Source: Trebouxia sp. TZW2008 (lineage: Eukaryota; Chlorophyta; Trebouxiophyceae; Trebouxiales; Trebouxiaceae). Taken from it: a stretch of 64,000 bases of DNA. Below are positions 12,501 to 23,300 of the stretch, in pieces; the first letter of the stretch is position 1, and the number at the start of each line of letters is the position of its first letter. The stretch lies in NCBI GenBank assembly GCA_002118135.1, contig BDIU01000103.1:310001-374000 (forward strand). Reading direction: 5' to 3'. The notes beneath the pieces were generated by a model, which was not told the DNA's origin, did no database searches, and saw only the letters and a program-made list of their open reading frames with translations. A program made the translations under genes and the position numbers.

Positions 12501-13509
12501 GTAAGTCTGCTTGTCATTTGGCCTAATTAGAGCTGTAGCTGCTCTGCACGGTCACCTGTGCGGTGTTCATGTTTGTCTTTGTTAATTGAACAGAGTCGAA
12601 CTCGTACTTACACTGATACAATCTTGGTGCAGTACTTGTACTTGTTCTTTGGCTGCGCCTGTACAGTGCATTCTATGCATATCGAGCTGCGTAGTAGTTT
12701 GTTGTGGTTGCACAACAGCATGGTGGACGGGTTGCAGTGTCAAAATTAGGGTGTAGCTGTCAATATGTGTGAAGGCACCCAAGTTGGCATCAACTGTGAT
12801 CAAATGATTTGCATATGCAGGTGTTCTTCCCATTAGCTCCAGGCATAGAGTCAATCTGGGAGCCACTGCAAGAGGAGGTAGAAGCACGGCTTCAGGAAGC
12901 GCAGCGCCAATTTGATGAAGTTGTTGAAGGTGAGGGCATTGCTTTGGCAATGAGCTTGTCTTGTGCTGCTATACATCTCTTGAAGAAGTGTGATCTAGTT
13001 GGCAAGCGGGCATGCCGGTTTCTGCTACTACAACGCGGCTTGTGTTGCCGACTATCTGAGCTGACAGACACACTACAATGCTGGGAAAGGTTGCTTTCCT
13101 GCCTGCAACATATCGCTGTTCAAGGTGATCCGGTTTGCTTGCTGTACATTGGCATGATGCCGAGCTGCAGGTTGCATTCACAATGAGCACTTGTGCGGCG
13201 GCCTTGCAATCAACAAAGCTATGCTGCTAGGTTATGACATTGTGCTGGAAGACACTGTAATGCTTTTGTGTTGTAGCATTTTGTCTGCAGTACAATTGTA
13301 AGCTAAGTATTTGCAAGCACTACATCCATCCATGCTGCCTGTATCAAGACATACTTCTGAGTGTGACTGCAGACACGCGAGAGACAGCTGATGAGCTTCA
13401 ACAGGAAATTGAGTCATTACAAAAGCGCATGACCACAGCATCCGGCCATATGAAGCAGATGCTTAAAGACAAGTTGCATCAGCTTTTACGTCAGAAAGAC
13501 AAGTCTTGA
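6553..13509 (+). CDS. VPS62-family (plant DUF946-like) protein
   Basis: Exons that chain in phase: 6553-6703, 6894-7008 (VFVFHPDER), 7283-7368 (YWPCTVEWFLQRCELR), about 7988-8115, 8306-8410 (DINYMKFLAFNGSYK), 9024-9142 (GAHDGDWEHVTLRL), 9978-10132 (YIALNGHGSY, then NDRTGKG), 10977-11078 (RVWDPKQ), 12148-12302 (PWLAFQGKWGS), 12821-12929 and 13373-13509. These blocks follow the order of the VPS62/DUF946 family: FHPDE, the W-F-L-Q block, D-I-x-Y…FNG, H-x-GDWEH, ALNGH-x-SY, and the W-x-FQG-x-WG block. The family is named for a yeast vacuolar protein sorting gene; its biochemistry is poorly known. The C-terminus is a short coiled coil (ELQQEIESLQKRM) ending in QKDKS. The first exon and the junction at 7368/7988 are the least certain; that acceptor is weak. 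Five of its exons have echo copies. Confidence 0.82.
7427..7980 (+). repeat. Intronic tandem array, four copies of about 155 bp (VPS62 gene)
   Basis: Units start near 7427, 7575, 7735 and 7890. They share TGGTGCA…GTGCTTT-GCAAACAC, …GTGTCAAGACGGCTGTT and GTGCTGTG-AAAGG-CAGTGCATT. The last unit runs into the acceptor region of the exon at about 7988, so the array is made of copies of the pre-exon segment. Confidence 0.75.
8885..9050 (+). repeat. Three short echoes of the VPS62 GDWEH exon start
   Basis: CTGTTTGAC…(T)ATTG-GA-G segments recur at about 8888, 8958 and 9024 (spacing about 65-70 bp). The third is the real exon start (LFDWIYIGE). The first two are followed by non-homologous sequence and stops. 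Confidence 0.65.
9606..10132 (+). repeat. Triplicated VPS62 exon (RTPEGRPLSYIALNGHGSY)
   Basis: Near-full exon copies start at 9606, 9791 and 9978, each after a CAG acceptor, spaced 185 and 187 bp. All encode MPRTPEGRPLSYIALNGHGSY. Copy 1 lacks 2 nt where copies 2 and 3 read TCAGCAGATGAG, which shifts its frame. Copies 1 and 2 lose homology before the NDRTGKG end and its donor. Only copy 3 fits both flanking phases. High identity suggests recent duplication. Confidence 0.9.
11596..12302 (+). repeat. Four copies of the VPS62 W-x-FQG-x-WG exon
   Basis: Copies begin at 11596, 11833, 11976 and 12148. Copy 1 is open (APWLAYQGRW…FVEAPA) and has a usable acceptor; copy 2 is short and decayed; copy 3 is frame-broken early but keeps LAFEGRWASTVEAPA; copy 4 (APWLAFQGKWGSTVEAPA) fits the upstream phase and ends at a GT donor that fits the next exon. 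I take copy 4 as the real exon; copy 1 could be an alternative. Confidence 0.8.
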
Positions 13510-14341
13510 CACCATGCCAGTGGCTGTATACATTTGGCTTTTGGCTATGGCTGCTTTCGTTTTCAACAAGTTCACTATGACAACAGCATCACGCCATGTC
13601 AAGCAGATGCTGTCAGACAAGCTGCATCAGCTTTTGCACCAGAAGAGCAAGTCTTGATGTCTTACATGCTGGTGGCTGTGTGTGTGTTCATACTTGGCCA
13701 TGGCTGCTTCCAATTTCAACAAGTTAGCTGCTTTTGTCAAGCAGATGCTGTCAGACCAGTTGCATCAGCTTTTGTGTCAGAAGGACACCTCTTGATGGTT
13801 TACATGCTATTGGCCATAGTTGCTTTCAGTTTGAGACTCAATGGCCATTTCAACATGACGCTGTGACAGCCCAATGTGTGAATCAGCAGCATGCAACATG
13901 ACATGAATGTTTTGCAGCTGACTGTATATGTGGCTAGTTGCCCTTTATGTGTGGCACTGCAGCAGGCGTGGGCGTTTGCAAGTCAGTATAAGATTTTCCA
14001 TGTACACCGACCAACAACATCTTGTGAATGCTGGCTAGTATACCTCAACAACGTCAGGTCATACGCTGGGCAGACCTATGCAACTTAGGCTCAACAGATG
14101 CAAGTTTGCAGGATTGCGTAACCTCTACTGGCCTTTAATCTTGGCCTATATTGCTGCAAGCTTATCTATCAAGGTGGGGGATGCTCCAGCGACATGTGTT
14201 GTGCTGAGATCCAGACAACATGCTGCAACTAACTACACTGCAAGATGCCAACAGACGCAGATACATGCCACACAAAACTGCAACTCACTGCTGAGCTGGC
14301 TCTAGGTACAGTTGCAGGACCACAAAGCGGGTAGACAGCAA
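13510..14341. other. Convergent intergenic region (VPS62 gene / MTR4)
   Basis: This holds the 3' ends of two convergent genes. Apart from the two terminal-exon echoes at 13580-13800 I see no coding evidence. Confidence 0.5.
13580..13800 (+). repeat. Two echoes of the VPS62 terminal exon, beyond the stop codon
   Basis: The end of the last exon (ATGAAGCAGATGCT…AAGTCTTGA, to 13509) is repeated at about 13588-13659 and 13735-13796, each including the TGA. Spacing is about 140-150 bp. These lie in the 3' flank, so the duplications are not confined to introns. Confidence 0.85.
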
Positions 14342-17300
14342 TCAAATATATAAGGATGCTGCAAAAATGATGTCTCTTCGGATAGTTGATGCGCTTTCTT
14401 CAAACTTGGCAGCAAGGTCCTCATCCCCAATGACCTGTCAGACATGTAAAGAAGAGGTGAGTTCGGCATGAACAAATGTAAATAGGATGTGCTGGCCCGC
14501 GTGTAAAGAATTGAATTGGTGTGTTGATGCATGGGCAACCACAATGGCTTATGTGCAAGCCATGCAACGTGCCTCTGTTGACATCAAACTGTTGATGCAG
14601 CAATATTGGTGCCTTGCAAATGCCATGCTCATGCTGATCATGACCTCGATCTTCACACCAGCAGCCTCTTTATATATATCAGAAACGGCATACGCACCCT
14701 TGTCAAATCTGAGGGGAACAGAGAGTGACGGCACACACGGCAGAGGAGATGTATAAATGTGTTACCTTTGCTGCCAGATGCAGATTCTTCATGAGCTCAT
14801 CAAGCCGCCGCATTTCACGTACTACACACCCTTCAAACTTGTCTGTCATGCCACAGATGGTTCCAAAAGATACACCCTGCAAATCATTAGACATGTTCAA
14901 ACGTCATCAAGTCACAGGCTACTACAGCATGAAAATGGCATATCCAGCAACAAGAACGCAACTTCACACGGGCTGCAGGCTTACACTGACAAGAGCAAGT
15001 GTGGCAAAAGCGGTAAAGCAGAAAGAAACTACTGCTTACTGCCTGAGAAGACAAGCTGCAACACCACCCATCAAGCATCAGATGGCACATCATGCTCGTC
15101 ACGTGGGCAATGTTCTGACATTGAAGCATATAGTGCTTCAGAGCACTAGCATGTGAAACACTGCACTCAAACAGTTGCCGCACAAGCACTGCCACCTGTT
15201 CTCCGCATGAATTCTTGTGAAGGCAAAGTGCTATCAGTATGGGAAGATCCAATGTAGCTTGTTATTTCACCACTTTGGGACTAATAGAACATGATGTCAT
15301 GAAGGTGAAGTCGGCCTACTGATCATAGACTTCAAAGTCCCTCTGATCAGCCGTTGACATTGCGCGTCAAGGCTTAGTCCAGAGTGATGCTTGCATCATG
15401 TGAACTAGCAGGAGAGTAATTGAAGTCAAGGCAAGTGAAAGTGTTGAGCACACCTTTGACCAGTGGTAGGTGATGTCCATGGAGAAAGGCTTGAAAGACT
15501 CCACATACGCATCTGGCTCAATGTCTAGTTTGCTTTCCTGACTGATCTCAGCAATGCGGCGTGCTGTCTGCTGTAGCTGACTCAGCGGATCAGCCAAAGC
15601 CCTTGTCAGCTTGATCTCTTCCTGTGCACAGTCACACTATTCTTTCAGGATCACACTGCTATCAGCTGTAACAAAGGCGGTTTCAGACCGTAACTCAAAC
15701 AGTGATGTCAGCAATGGCAAAGCCCGTTTCAGCTTCAAGTCTCCCTGCATCTAACGATGCCATTGCTAAGTGTGGATTTCTCACAGTGTGATATCAGCAG
15801 TGTCCAAGGCTTGGTCAACTTGGATCTTCTTCCTGTAGGTAAGCATGCCTGTATTGTCAGTCTGTACTCTTCCAACTGTGCTTTGCACGCTATTGTTGGC
15901 AGTACTAAGTTTCTTATCAGTCTGTAACTTTTTGAACTGTGCTTTGCACGGTATTGGCAGCAGTACCAGGACTTCCGTCAGCTTGATTTCTTCCTGCAGC
16001 CAAATTTGCCTTGGATGACAGATTCTGTTTCTTACAATATCGCTGCTGGGATCAATGCTGACAGACACAGGTGAACACGCGGCTCAAATTCAATCGCCAC
16101 TTTGTCCCGCCTCACGCGGTGCGCAATCAGCTGATTGCCAAGTGACCCCATGATGACAGTATGTCCAATACAAGATGGGACGTATCTTATTATAAACTGT
16201 ATGCTCAATGTGTTGTGCATGCATATAGAGTCAGACAGCATGCATGAACAGCTGTTAAATCCCCTGTTACGTCCCAAGCAAGATAGATGGATGGACAGAC
16301 AGACAGACGGACGGCCGGACGGACGGATGGGTGCCTGGATTAATGGATCAGGTGATTGGTACCTGTGACTTCTCTCCCGGCACCAGGCAGGAGACCAGAG
16401 CCACTAGCTGATGCTTGTCAAGCCCATTGAAAGTGCCATTGAACATCATCTCTGTCGTCAACAGCTCATCTGCTGTGTCGATCTCGCATGCTGCTCTGCC
16501 TTTCAGTGTAACCAAGCCCTCATCATCAATCATGCCTAGCTTGCGCAGCACCTGAGACCTATGGACAGACAGTCAGTCAGAGCACAGACCACAGCATTTG
16601 CTCTGATGTAAGTGCTGAAGTTCTTTTGCACTGCATACAAGCACTTTCTGAAACAGGAAGCTTTGATGCTCCTTATGGTTACACGCCTTTGCTTGCAGGC
16701 AAGGCAGGGCACATGTGTCTGAATGGCTTTCACATGAATCAAGTTTAGCTCTTCACATGATCCAGCGTAAATGTCAGGTGTACGTGTCACGAGTTCAGCT
16801 TGCAAGGCTGGGCCTATTCCCCATTAACATGGCTGCTTCATTAGTGTACCTGGCTTTGGTTTCTGATCTGAAATTAGTGAGCTGACTGTCCTTCATGGAG
16901 GTCTTGAGCCGCTCAGCTTCGGCAGTCAGAGCTGCCTTCTTCTCAAAAGCACCATACCGGGTCGCATCACGCTCAGCCTGCAAGCACGCACTGCACTTTT
17001 CTGCTAAACTTCCGCTTTACTGTAACATTTGACCTGAAAACCCACTGCTTGAGCATGATTGCTTGCAACCCTTGAAAGCAGCTCAGCAGTCGGCATAGTA
17101 CAACTTCGGAAAATCTGAGTCACAAATGCCTTCACATGCTTGTGACTCACCAGCTGAAGTGTAGAGACTTTGAAGGTTTACCTCGCAGCACATCACCAAA
17201 CAAGCACTGCTCAGCAGCAGACCGCTGGGGTTCATAACATCAATCAACACTTTTAAAGTAATGTGATCTGCTCTCAGGCTGGGATCATTATTTGTGCTCA

Positions 17301-20300
17301 GCATAAGCTCTGCATTGCAGGACAGGTTGAGCAGAATGAGACAGTCAGCAGAACCACGCAAATGCGCTTGCATGTAGTGCACCATTGACATACACTGCAC
17401 TTCACCAGGCCATACCCTCAGTTACTGCATGTTTAGTACTGTGCACTCAACAACACACACAATTGTTCCCTGGACAGCACCTTGAAGACATCATTGGTAG
17501 CGAGCTGGGCTTCCAGCTCTTGTATGCGGCGCACAGCGCTGCCCACGGCAGGCTCCTGGATGTTCATGTCCTCCACAGGGTCTAGCCTAGGCAAGCCATG
17601 CTCATACCGCCGCTCCAGCTCCTGCACAAAGCAACGGATACATCAAGACAATGCATGCCACAGTTGTTTTTGCCTACAGCAGGCTCCTGGATATTCATAT
17701 CCTCCACAGGATCTTGCCTGAGCAAGTCATGCTCATACCGCCGCTCCAACTGTCTAAACACAAGAATGCATTAAGCAACAGCAACAATCCTGACCAAGCT
17801 AGTGCTTATTCTGCCACAACTCCTGGAGGTTCATGTCTTCTACAGGGTCTAGCCCTGGGAGACCGTGCTCACACCGCCGCTCCAATTCCTGGTAATCTCA
17901 ATAATATCAACAACATCAAAATCAACTATAGTAACAACACTAACAGCAACAACAGCAGTGCACGAGTGCATATATGATTATGATCGCAATGATGATACTG
18001 ATTACAATGATGATCACAGTAACAACGACAACAACAACAACAATATTGTTGATGATCATGATGATTTGGATTGATGTTATCGATAACATACAGTTGCAAG
18101 TCATGGCATGCAGTCAAGTCAAAAGTGGCAACTGTAAGTGGTGATGCATTACCAGTCACAGCTTATCAACATGATAGAATGGGTCACCTTCAGGGTGAGC
18201 AGCGTGGCACGGCGGGATTCTGGAGGCCGCAGATCAGCTGGGATGTTCACTCTGAGGGTGGAGATGGCGCTCAGCAGCGTCAGGGGGACAGGCAGGATGT
18301 GCATCTCAGCGTTGCCATCCTTGCTCATGGGCATTGGCTTGCCAACTGCAACCAGAAACACACATCAACATGATATGTTGCAGCTGAAATGTTCACTCTG
18401 AGGGTTGAGATAGCGCTCAGCAGCGTCAGGGAGACAGGCAGGATGTGCATCTCATCATCCGCATCCTTTCTCACGGGCATCCGCTTGCCATTTGCTGTTA
18501 GAACAAGCATCTAGTTGAATGTTGCCCAAGACCAGCATGTACAGGCAGAATGTGCACTTCAGCATTGTATTCCTTGCTCATGGACATCAAGTTGCTAACT
18601 GCAGTCAGACCCAGTTGGCGAATGGTGCGGCCAAGCACCACAATTTACAGGCAGGACGTGAAATAGCATGGCCATCCTTGCTGGTGCACATGTGACCCCT
18701 CACCTTTGACACTGGCAGCGTTACGTGACAGCGGCATGTTCAGCACATGCGCGCTAGCAGGGCCCAAATCTTGACTGAAACTAATGCATGGGGATCCTGT
18801 GTTTTATCTTATCTGTCCCTGCTGTACTCAGCTGTGCTACGCAGCATCTCCAAAGACAACATAGAGTTCTTCCCCTTTGGCGCTAGCAGCATCACACGAC
18901 AGCAGCAGGCTCAAGACATGGGCGCTAGCAGCGCAGCGGCTTAATGCAATCACGTCCTGGACTCCCTGCTGTCTTGTGACGCTGCCACTGTCAAAGGCAA
19001 GAACATTTCTCTCTGTTCTGCTGCTGCTCCATACAAGGGTGCTGTGCAACAGCCATGGTGCTGGTCAGCGGTAGGGCCCATATCTTCAGCCTACACTGCT
19101 GTGTCGACTGCCACAGCCTTGCGCATGATGCTGACCACATTGCAGCAGCACAGCCCCCACTTTAAATGATGACAGCATTGTAGGACAGCAACAGGTCCAA
19201 GACATAGGCGCTGAGAGGGCACATCTGAGTTTGGATGTTACATCAAGATCGCCATGACTGTTGCATACGAGTCCACTGAACATATTAGCAATTAGAAAGA
19301 GGGCCACAGATCTCACTTTTGACACTGAACTGGCAGCTTCACATGACATCAGCAGGTCTGGCATATAGACTTTGGCAGGACCCACATTCCCTGTTTGAAT
19401 GTTGCGTCAAGATCTCACACGCACAATACTTCAATTCAAAAGGAGGCAAAGCAAGTGTCTTGACCTTTGACAGCAGCATCACATGACAGCAAGAGGTCCA
19501 GCACATACGCGCTAGCAGGGCACATAACTTCAGTCTGCACTGCTGCAATGACAACCACAGCCCTCAGTGTTACAGGACGAAGAGCAAGAACCTCGCCTTT
19601 GACGCTAGCAGCATCACGTGACAGCAGCAGGTGCAAGACATAGGCTTTGACAGGGCCCACATTCCCTGCCTGACTGTTGCATTCAGATCTCACACGCACA
19701 ACACCTCAATCCAAAAGGAGGCAAAGCAAGTATCTTGATCTTTGACGGAAGCAGCATCACATGACAGCAACAGGTCCAGCAGGGCACATGACTTCAGTCT
19801 GCACTGCTGCATTGACAACCACAGCTCACCACATGACGAACACAATGCAACAGGAAGAAGAGCCAGAACCTCACCTTTGACGCTAGCAGCATCACATGAC
19901 AGCTGCAGGTCCAAGACATAGGCTTTGGCATGGCCCATAGTCCCTGCCTGACTGTTGCATTGAGGTCTTCCACACACAGTATCTCAAGCCGAAAGGAGGC
20001 AAAGCAAGGAGCCCTGACCTTTGACAGAAGCAGCATCACACGCCAGCTGCAGGTCCAGCACTTGGGCGCTGGCGGGGCCCATATCTTCACCCATCCTCAG
20101 ACATGGAGATCCTATGTAGTACCCATACAAGGATGGTGCTGACTGTGTAGGACCTTGAGAGACAACACAGACATCAAGCTCCCACCTTTGACACTGGCAG
20201 CATCACATGACAGCAGCAGATCCAGCACATAAGCGCTAGCAGGGCCCAAATCTTCAGCCTGCACTGCTGCATTCACTGCAACTGCCTTGCGCATGACGCT

Positions 20301-23300
20301 GACCACAATGCCCCAGCCCCAATCTAGGTGCGCCTCCCTCACCCTCACTAAGCGTCCAGGCCTCAGGAAGTGCAAGCAGCTGGAAGGCTGCTGAATGGCT
20401 GCTAGCATGACTGTCTCGTACCGGGCTATGTCCTGAACANNNNNNNNNNNNNCACACCGCAAAAATGTGTCTGTTTCATGTGCATGTTTGATGACAACAT
20501 TGCCCCAGCCCCAATCTAGATGAGCATCTCTTGCCCGCACCAAGCGTTCAGGCCTCAGGAAGTGCAGACAGCTGGAAGGCTGCTGAATGGCTGCTAGCAT
20601 GACTGTCTCGTACCGGGCTATGTCCTGAACACACCGCAAAAATGTGTCTGTTTCATGTGCATGTTTGATGACAACATTGCCCCAGCCCCAATTTAGATGA
20701 GCCTCCCTTACTGGCATCAAGCATTCTGGCTGCAGGAAGTGCAAGCAGCTGGAATCCTGCTGAATTGCTGCCAGCATGACTGTTTCACACTGAGCTATGT
20801 CCTGCACACACGACAAAAGCACACGTGAGGTGAGAAAAGGCATCATACTCAAGACTATTAGGTTGTTCAAAGACCATGGGATGCTTGACAGCATCAGCCT
20901 GGGTGAGCCTCTCTGACCCTCACTAAGCAGTCAGGCCTCAGGAAGTAAAGATTGCTTGAAGGCTGTTGTATTGCTGCTAGCGTGACTGTCTCATACCAGG
21001 CTATGTGCTGAACACAGAACAGACATACGCGTGAGTTGCAACCGTCCAAAACAGCTGGCAAGATGTGCTTGTGCCTGATTATGTATACATTCATTGAGGG
21101 TGACCTTGCATCAATACAAAGTGCTGTAGACAGGTCTGCTTGAATGAAGCTTGCGCTGTGTATGGATCAAGCAGGGTCATGCAAGCCCACTAGCCATGTA
21201 AATAGTGACTCAGAAGAAGCGTGTCTGGTACAACGGAAGTCTGACAGCCAAGTGAAAACGCTTTGGCTTCAGGACTGTGAAGAGTCAGTGCGCTACAGAA
21301 TGTAAGTGATGTCTCTGGCAAAGGCAACACTACACCAGCAGGACAGCTATGTGCACTTGAAAACAAGATGCAACTGCTGCTTGAGCTGTCAACAATGCGC
21401 CAACTCTCTGATTGTGCAGCAGCACTGTGTGAGTTGCTAGCATGCTGTGCTTGTTTAATGGCAGTCATCTGTTGGAAAGTGTCATCAAGCTGAGTCACCT
21501 GCTTGAGCTGCTGATACTGAGCGTACTCTTCTTCTGTGGCTAAGCCAATGCCTGCAGCCTCTTGCTCTAGCTTTACCACCTCTGCCTGCAGATCACACAT
21601 CTCACTAATGTGTCATATGACGAAATGTTGTCACCAAGCGGGTACAGAATTGGTCTGCTTGTTTACTGGCGGACTGTGTACTGGCAAATGAAGGAGTCAT
21701 CCTCAAGGCTGGGTTGAGACATAAGAGAGAGGAAGCTTGTGAAGTAAGAGTACAGTCGCATGATCAGCAACAGAATTGGGCGCAACAGGACATCAAAATT
21801 GCCAGCCAGCTCCACGAAGCTTGCAGCCTGTCAGAATGTAGGTCATCATGTTGAGCATATCCAGAAGCAGAAAAAATGCTAGATGACAAAGTTTGAAAAC
21901 AAAGGGCGCGTGTGCTGCAGAGCCTGACCTGCTTGTTGGGCAGCCAAAGTCCTGCTGGAAGAAGTGCTAAATCACTTCCAGATTTGTGCCAAATGGCAGC
22001 TGTGTATCAAGGGTTGGTCATTTGCATGAGACCAGCAACTCAGATATAAGCTATGACAAGTGTGTGCTGCAAAAGCTAACCTGCTTTTCAGGCAGGGTGC
22101 GCTCAAACTGGTACTGCTGGAAGGAGTGCTGGATGACATACTCCATGGTCTGCCCCGTGTTCTCCATGCGCCGCATCAGATTCAGCAGAGTGTAGTAGCT
22201 CAGCTTGAAGCTACTCAGCAGTGGCGACGGCTTGCCAGTCACAATCTCTCTGCACCACAACATGATCTCCTAAGCAAAATGAGTGTTAGCTTATGTTGAC
22301 AACATGGTGTTTTAGCTAGAAAGTAGCTCAGCTTGAAGCTACTCAGCAGCGGCGACGGCTTGCCAGTCACAATCCCCCTGCACCACAATATGACTTCCTC
22401 AAAAAAGGTTTCTCAAAACAGCTGCTGTCATGTTCTCATTCATAGCATCAGGTTCAGCAGCGTGTAGTAGCTCAGCTTGAAGCTACTCAGCAATGGCAAC
22501 GGCTTGCCTGTCACAATCTCCCTGCACCACAACATAATCTCCTCAGCAAGACAGGGCTATCAGTACCAGCTACTGTCATATCTCCATGCCCAACAGATGT
22601 TCCTCTTGAGTTTGCATTGCTAGTGATGTGGTGCCAGTCACGTGTTGCTAGTCACACGATGCCCATCACTCGTTGTTAATCATATACTGTCAGTCACAAG
22701 TTGCCAGTCACATGATGACAGTGACAGGTTGTCAACCGCATGTTGTCAGTCACATCTTGCCAATTTCAATCTTTCTGTGCCGCAAGGCAACAGGCCATAG
22801 GCGCCACTTCAAAAATCAGGCACTGCCTATGGCAAAGACGGCAGGGCATACTTGCAGATGACAGTGTCCATGGACTCATCGACTATCATAGTGCACACCT
22901 TGTATGTCACATGTTGCCAGTCATATGTTGTCAGTCACATGTTGCCAGTCGCAATCTGCTTATGCTGCAAAGCAACCTGCTGAAGGCAAACAATTCACAG
23001 GCCTGACAATACGTATGGCAACAGGCAGCCAGGGCATACTTGCAGGTGACTATGAACCATGGCAAACAGACCACAGGCAATAATCAGAGGCCAGACAATG
23101 GACATGGCAAAAGCAGCAGGGCATACTTGCAGGTGAAAGTGTCCATGGACTCATCAACCATCATGATGCAGACCCCTCGGTCGTCCTTGCCTCTGCGCCC
23201 CGCCCGCCCACTCATCTGAATGTACTCCCCGCTCTTGACCCACCTGATCAGGCACACAGTGTGTGAGTGTGTGTGTGAGGCATTCAATGGAGTCATCAAG

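Noticed and set aside
18700..21020. Transposable-element insertions in MTR4 introns
   Set aside because: No terminal repeats, target duplications or transposon proteins; the units are copies of the host gene's own exons.
22610..22990. Regularly spaced short repeats resembling a CRISPR array
   Set aside because: Units are imperfect, too short, contiguous without unique spacers, and lie in a eukaryotic intron.
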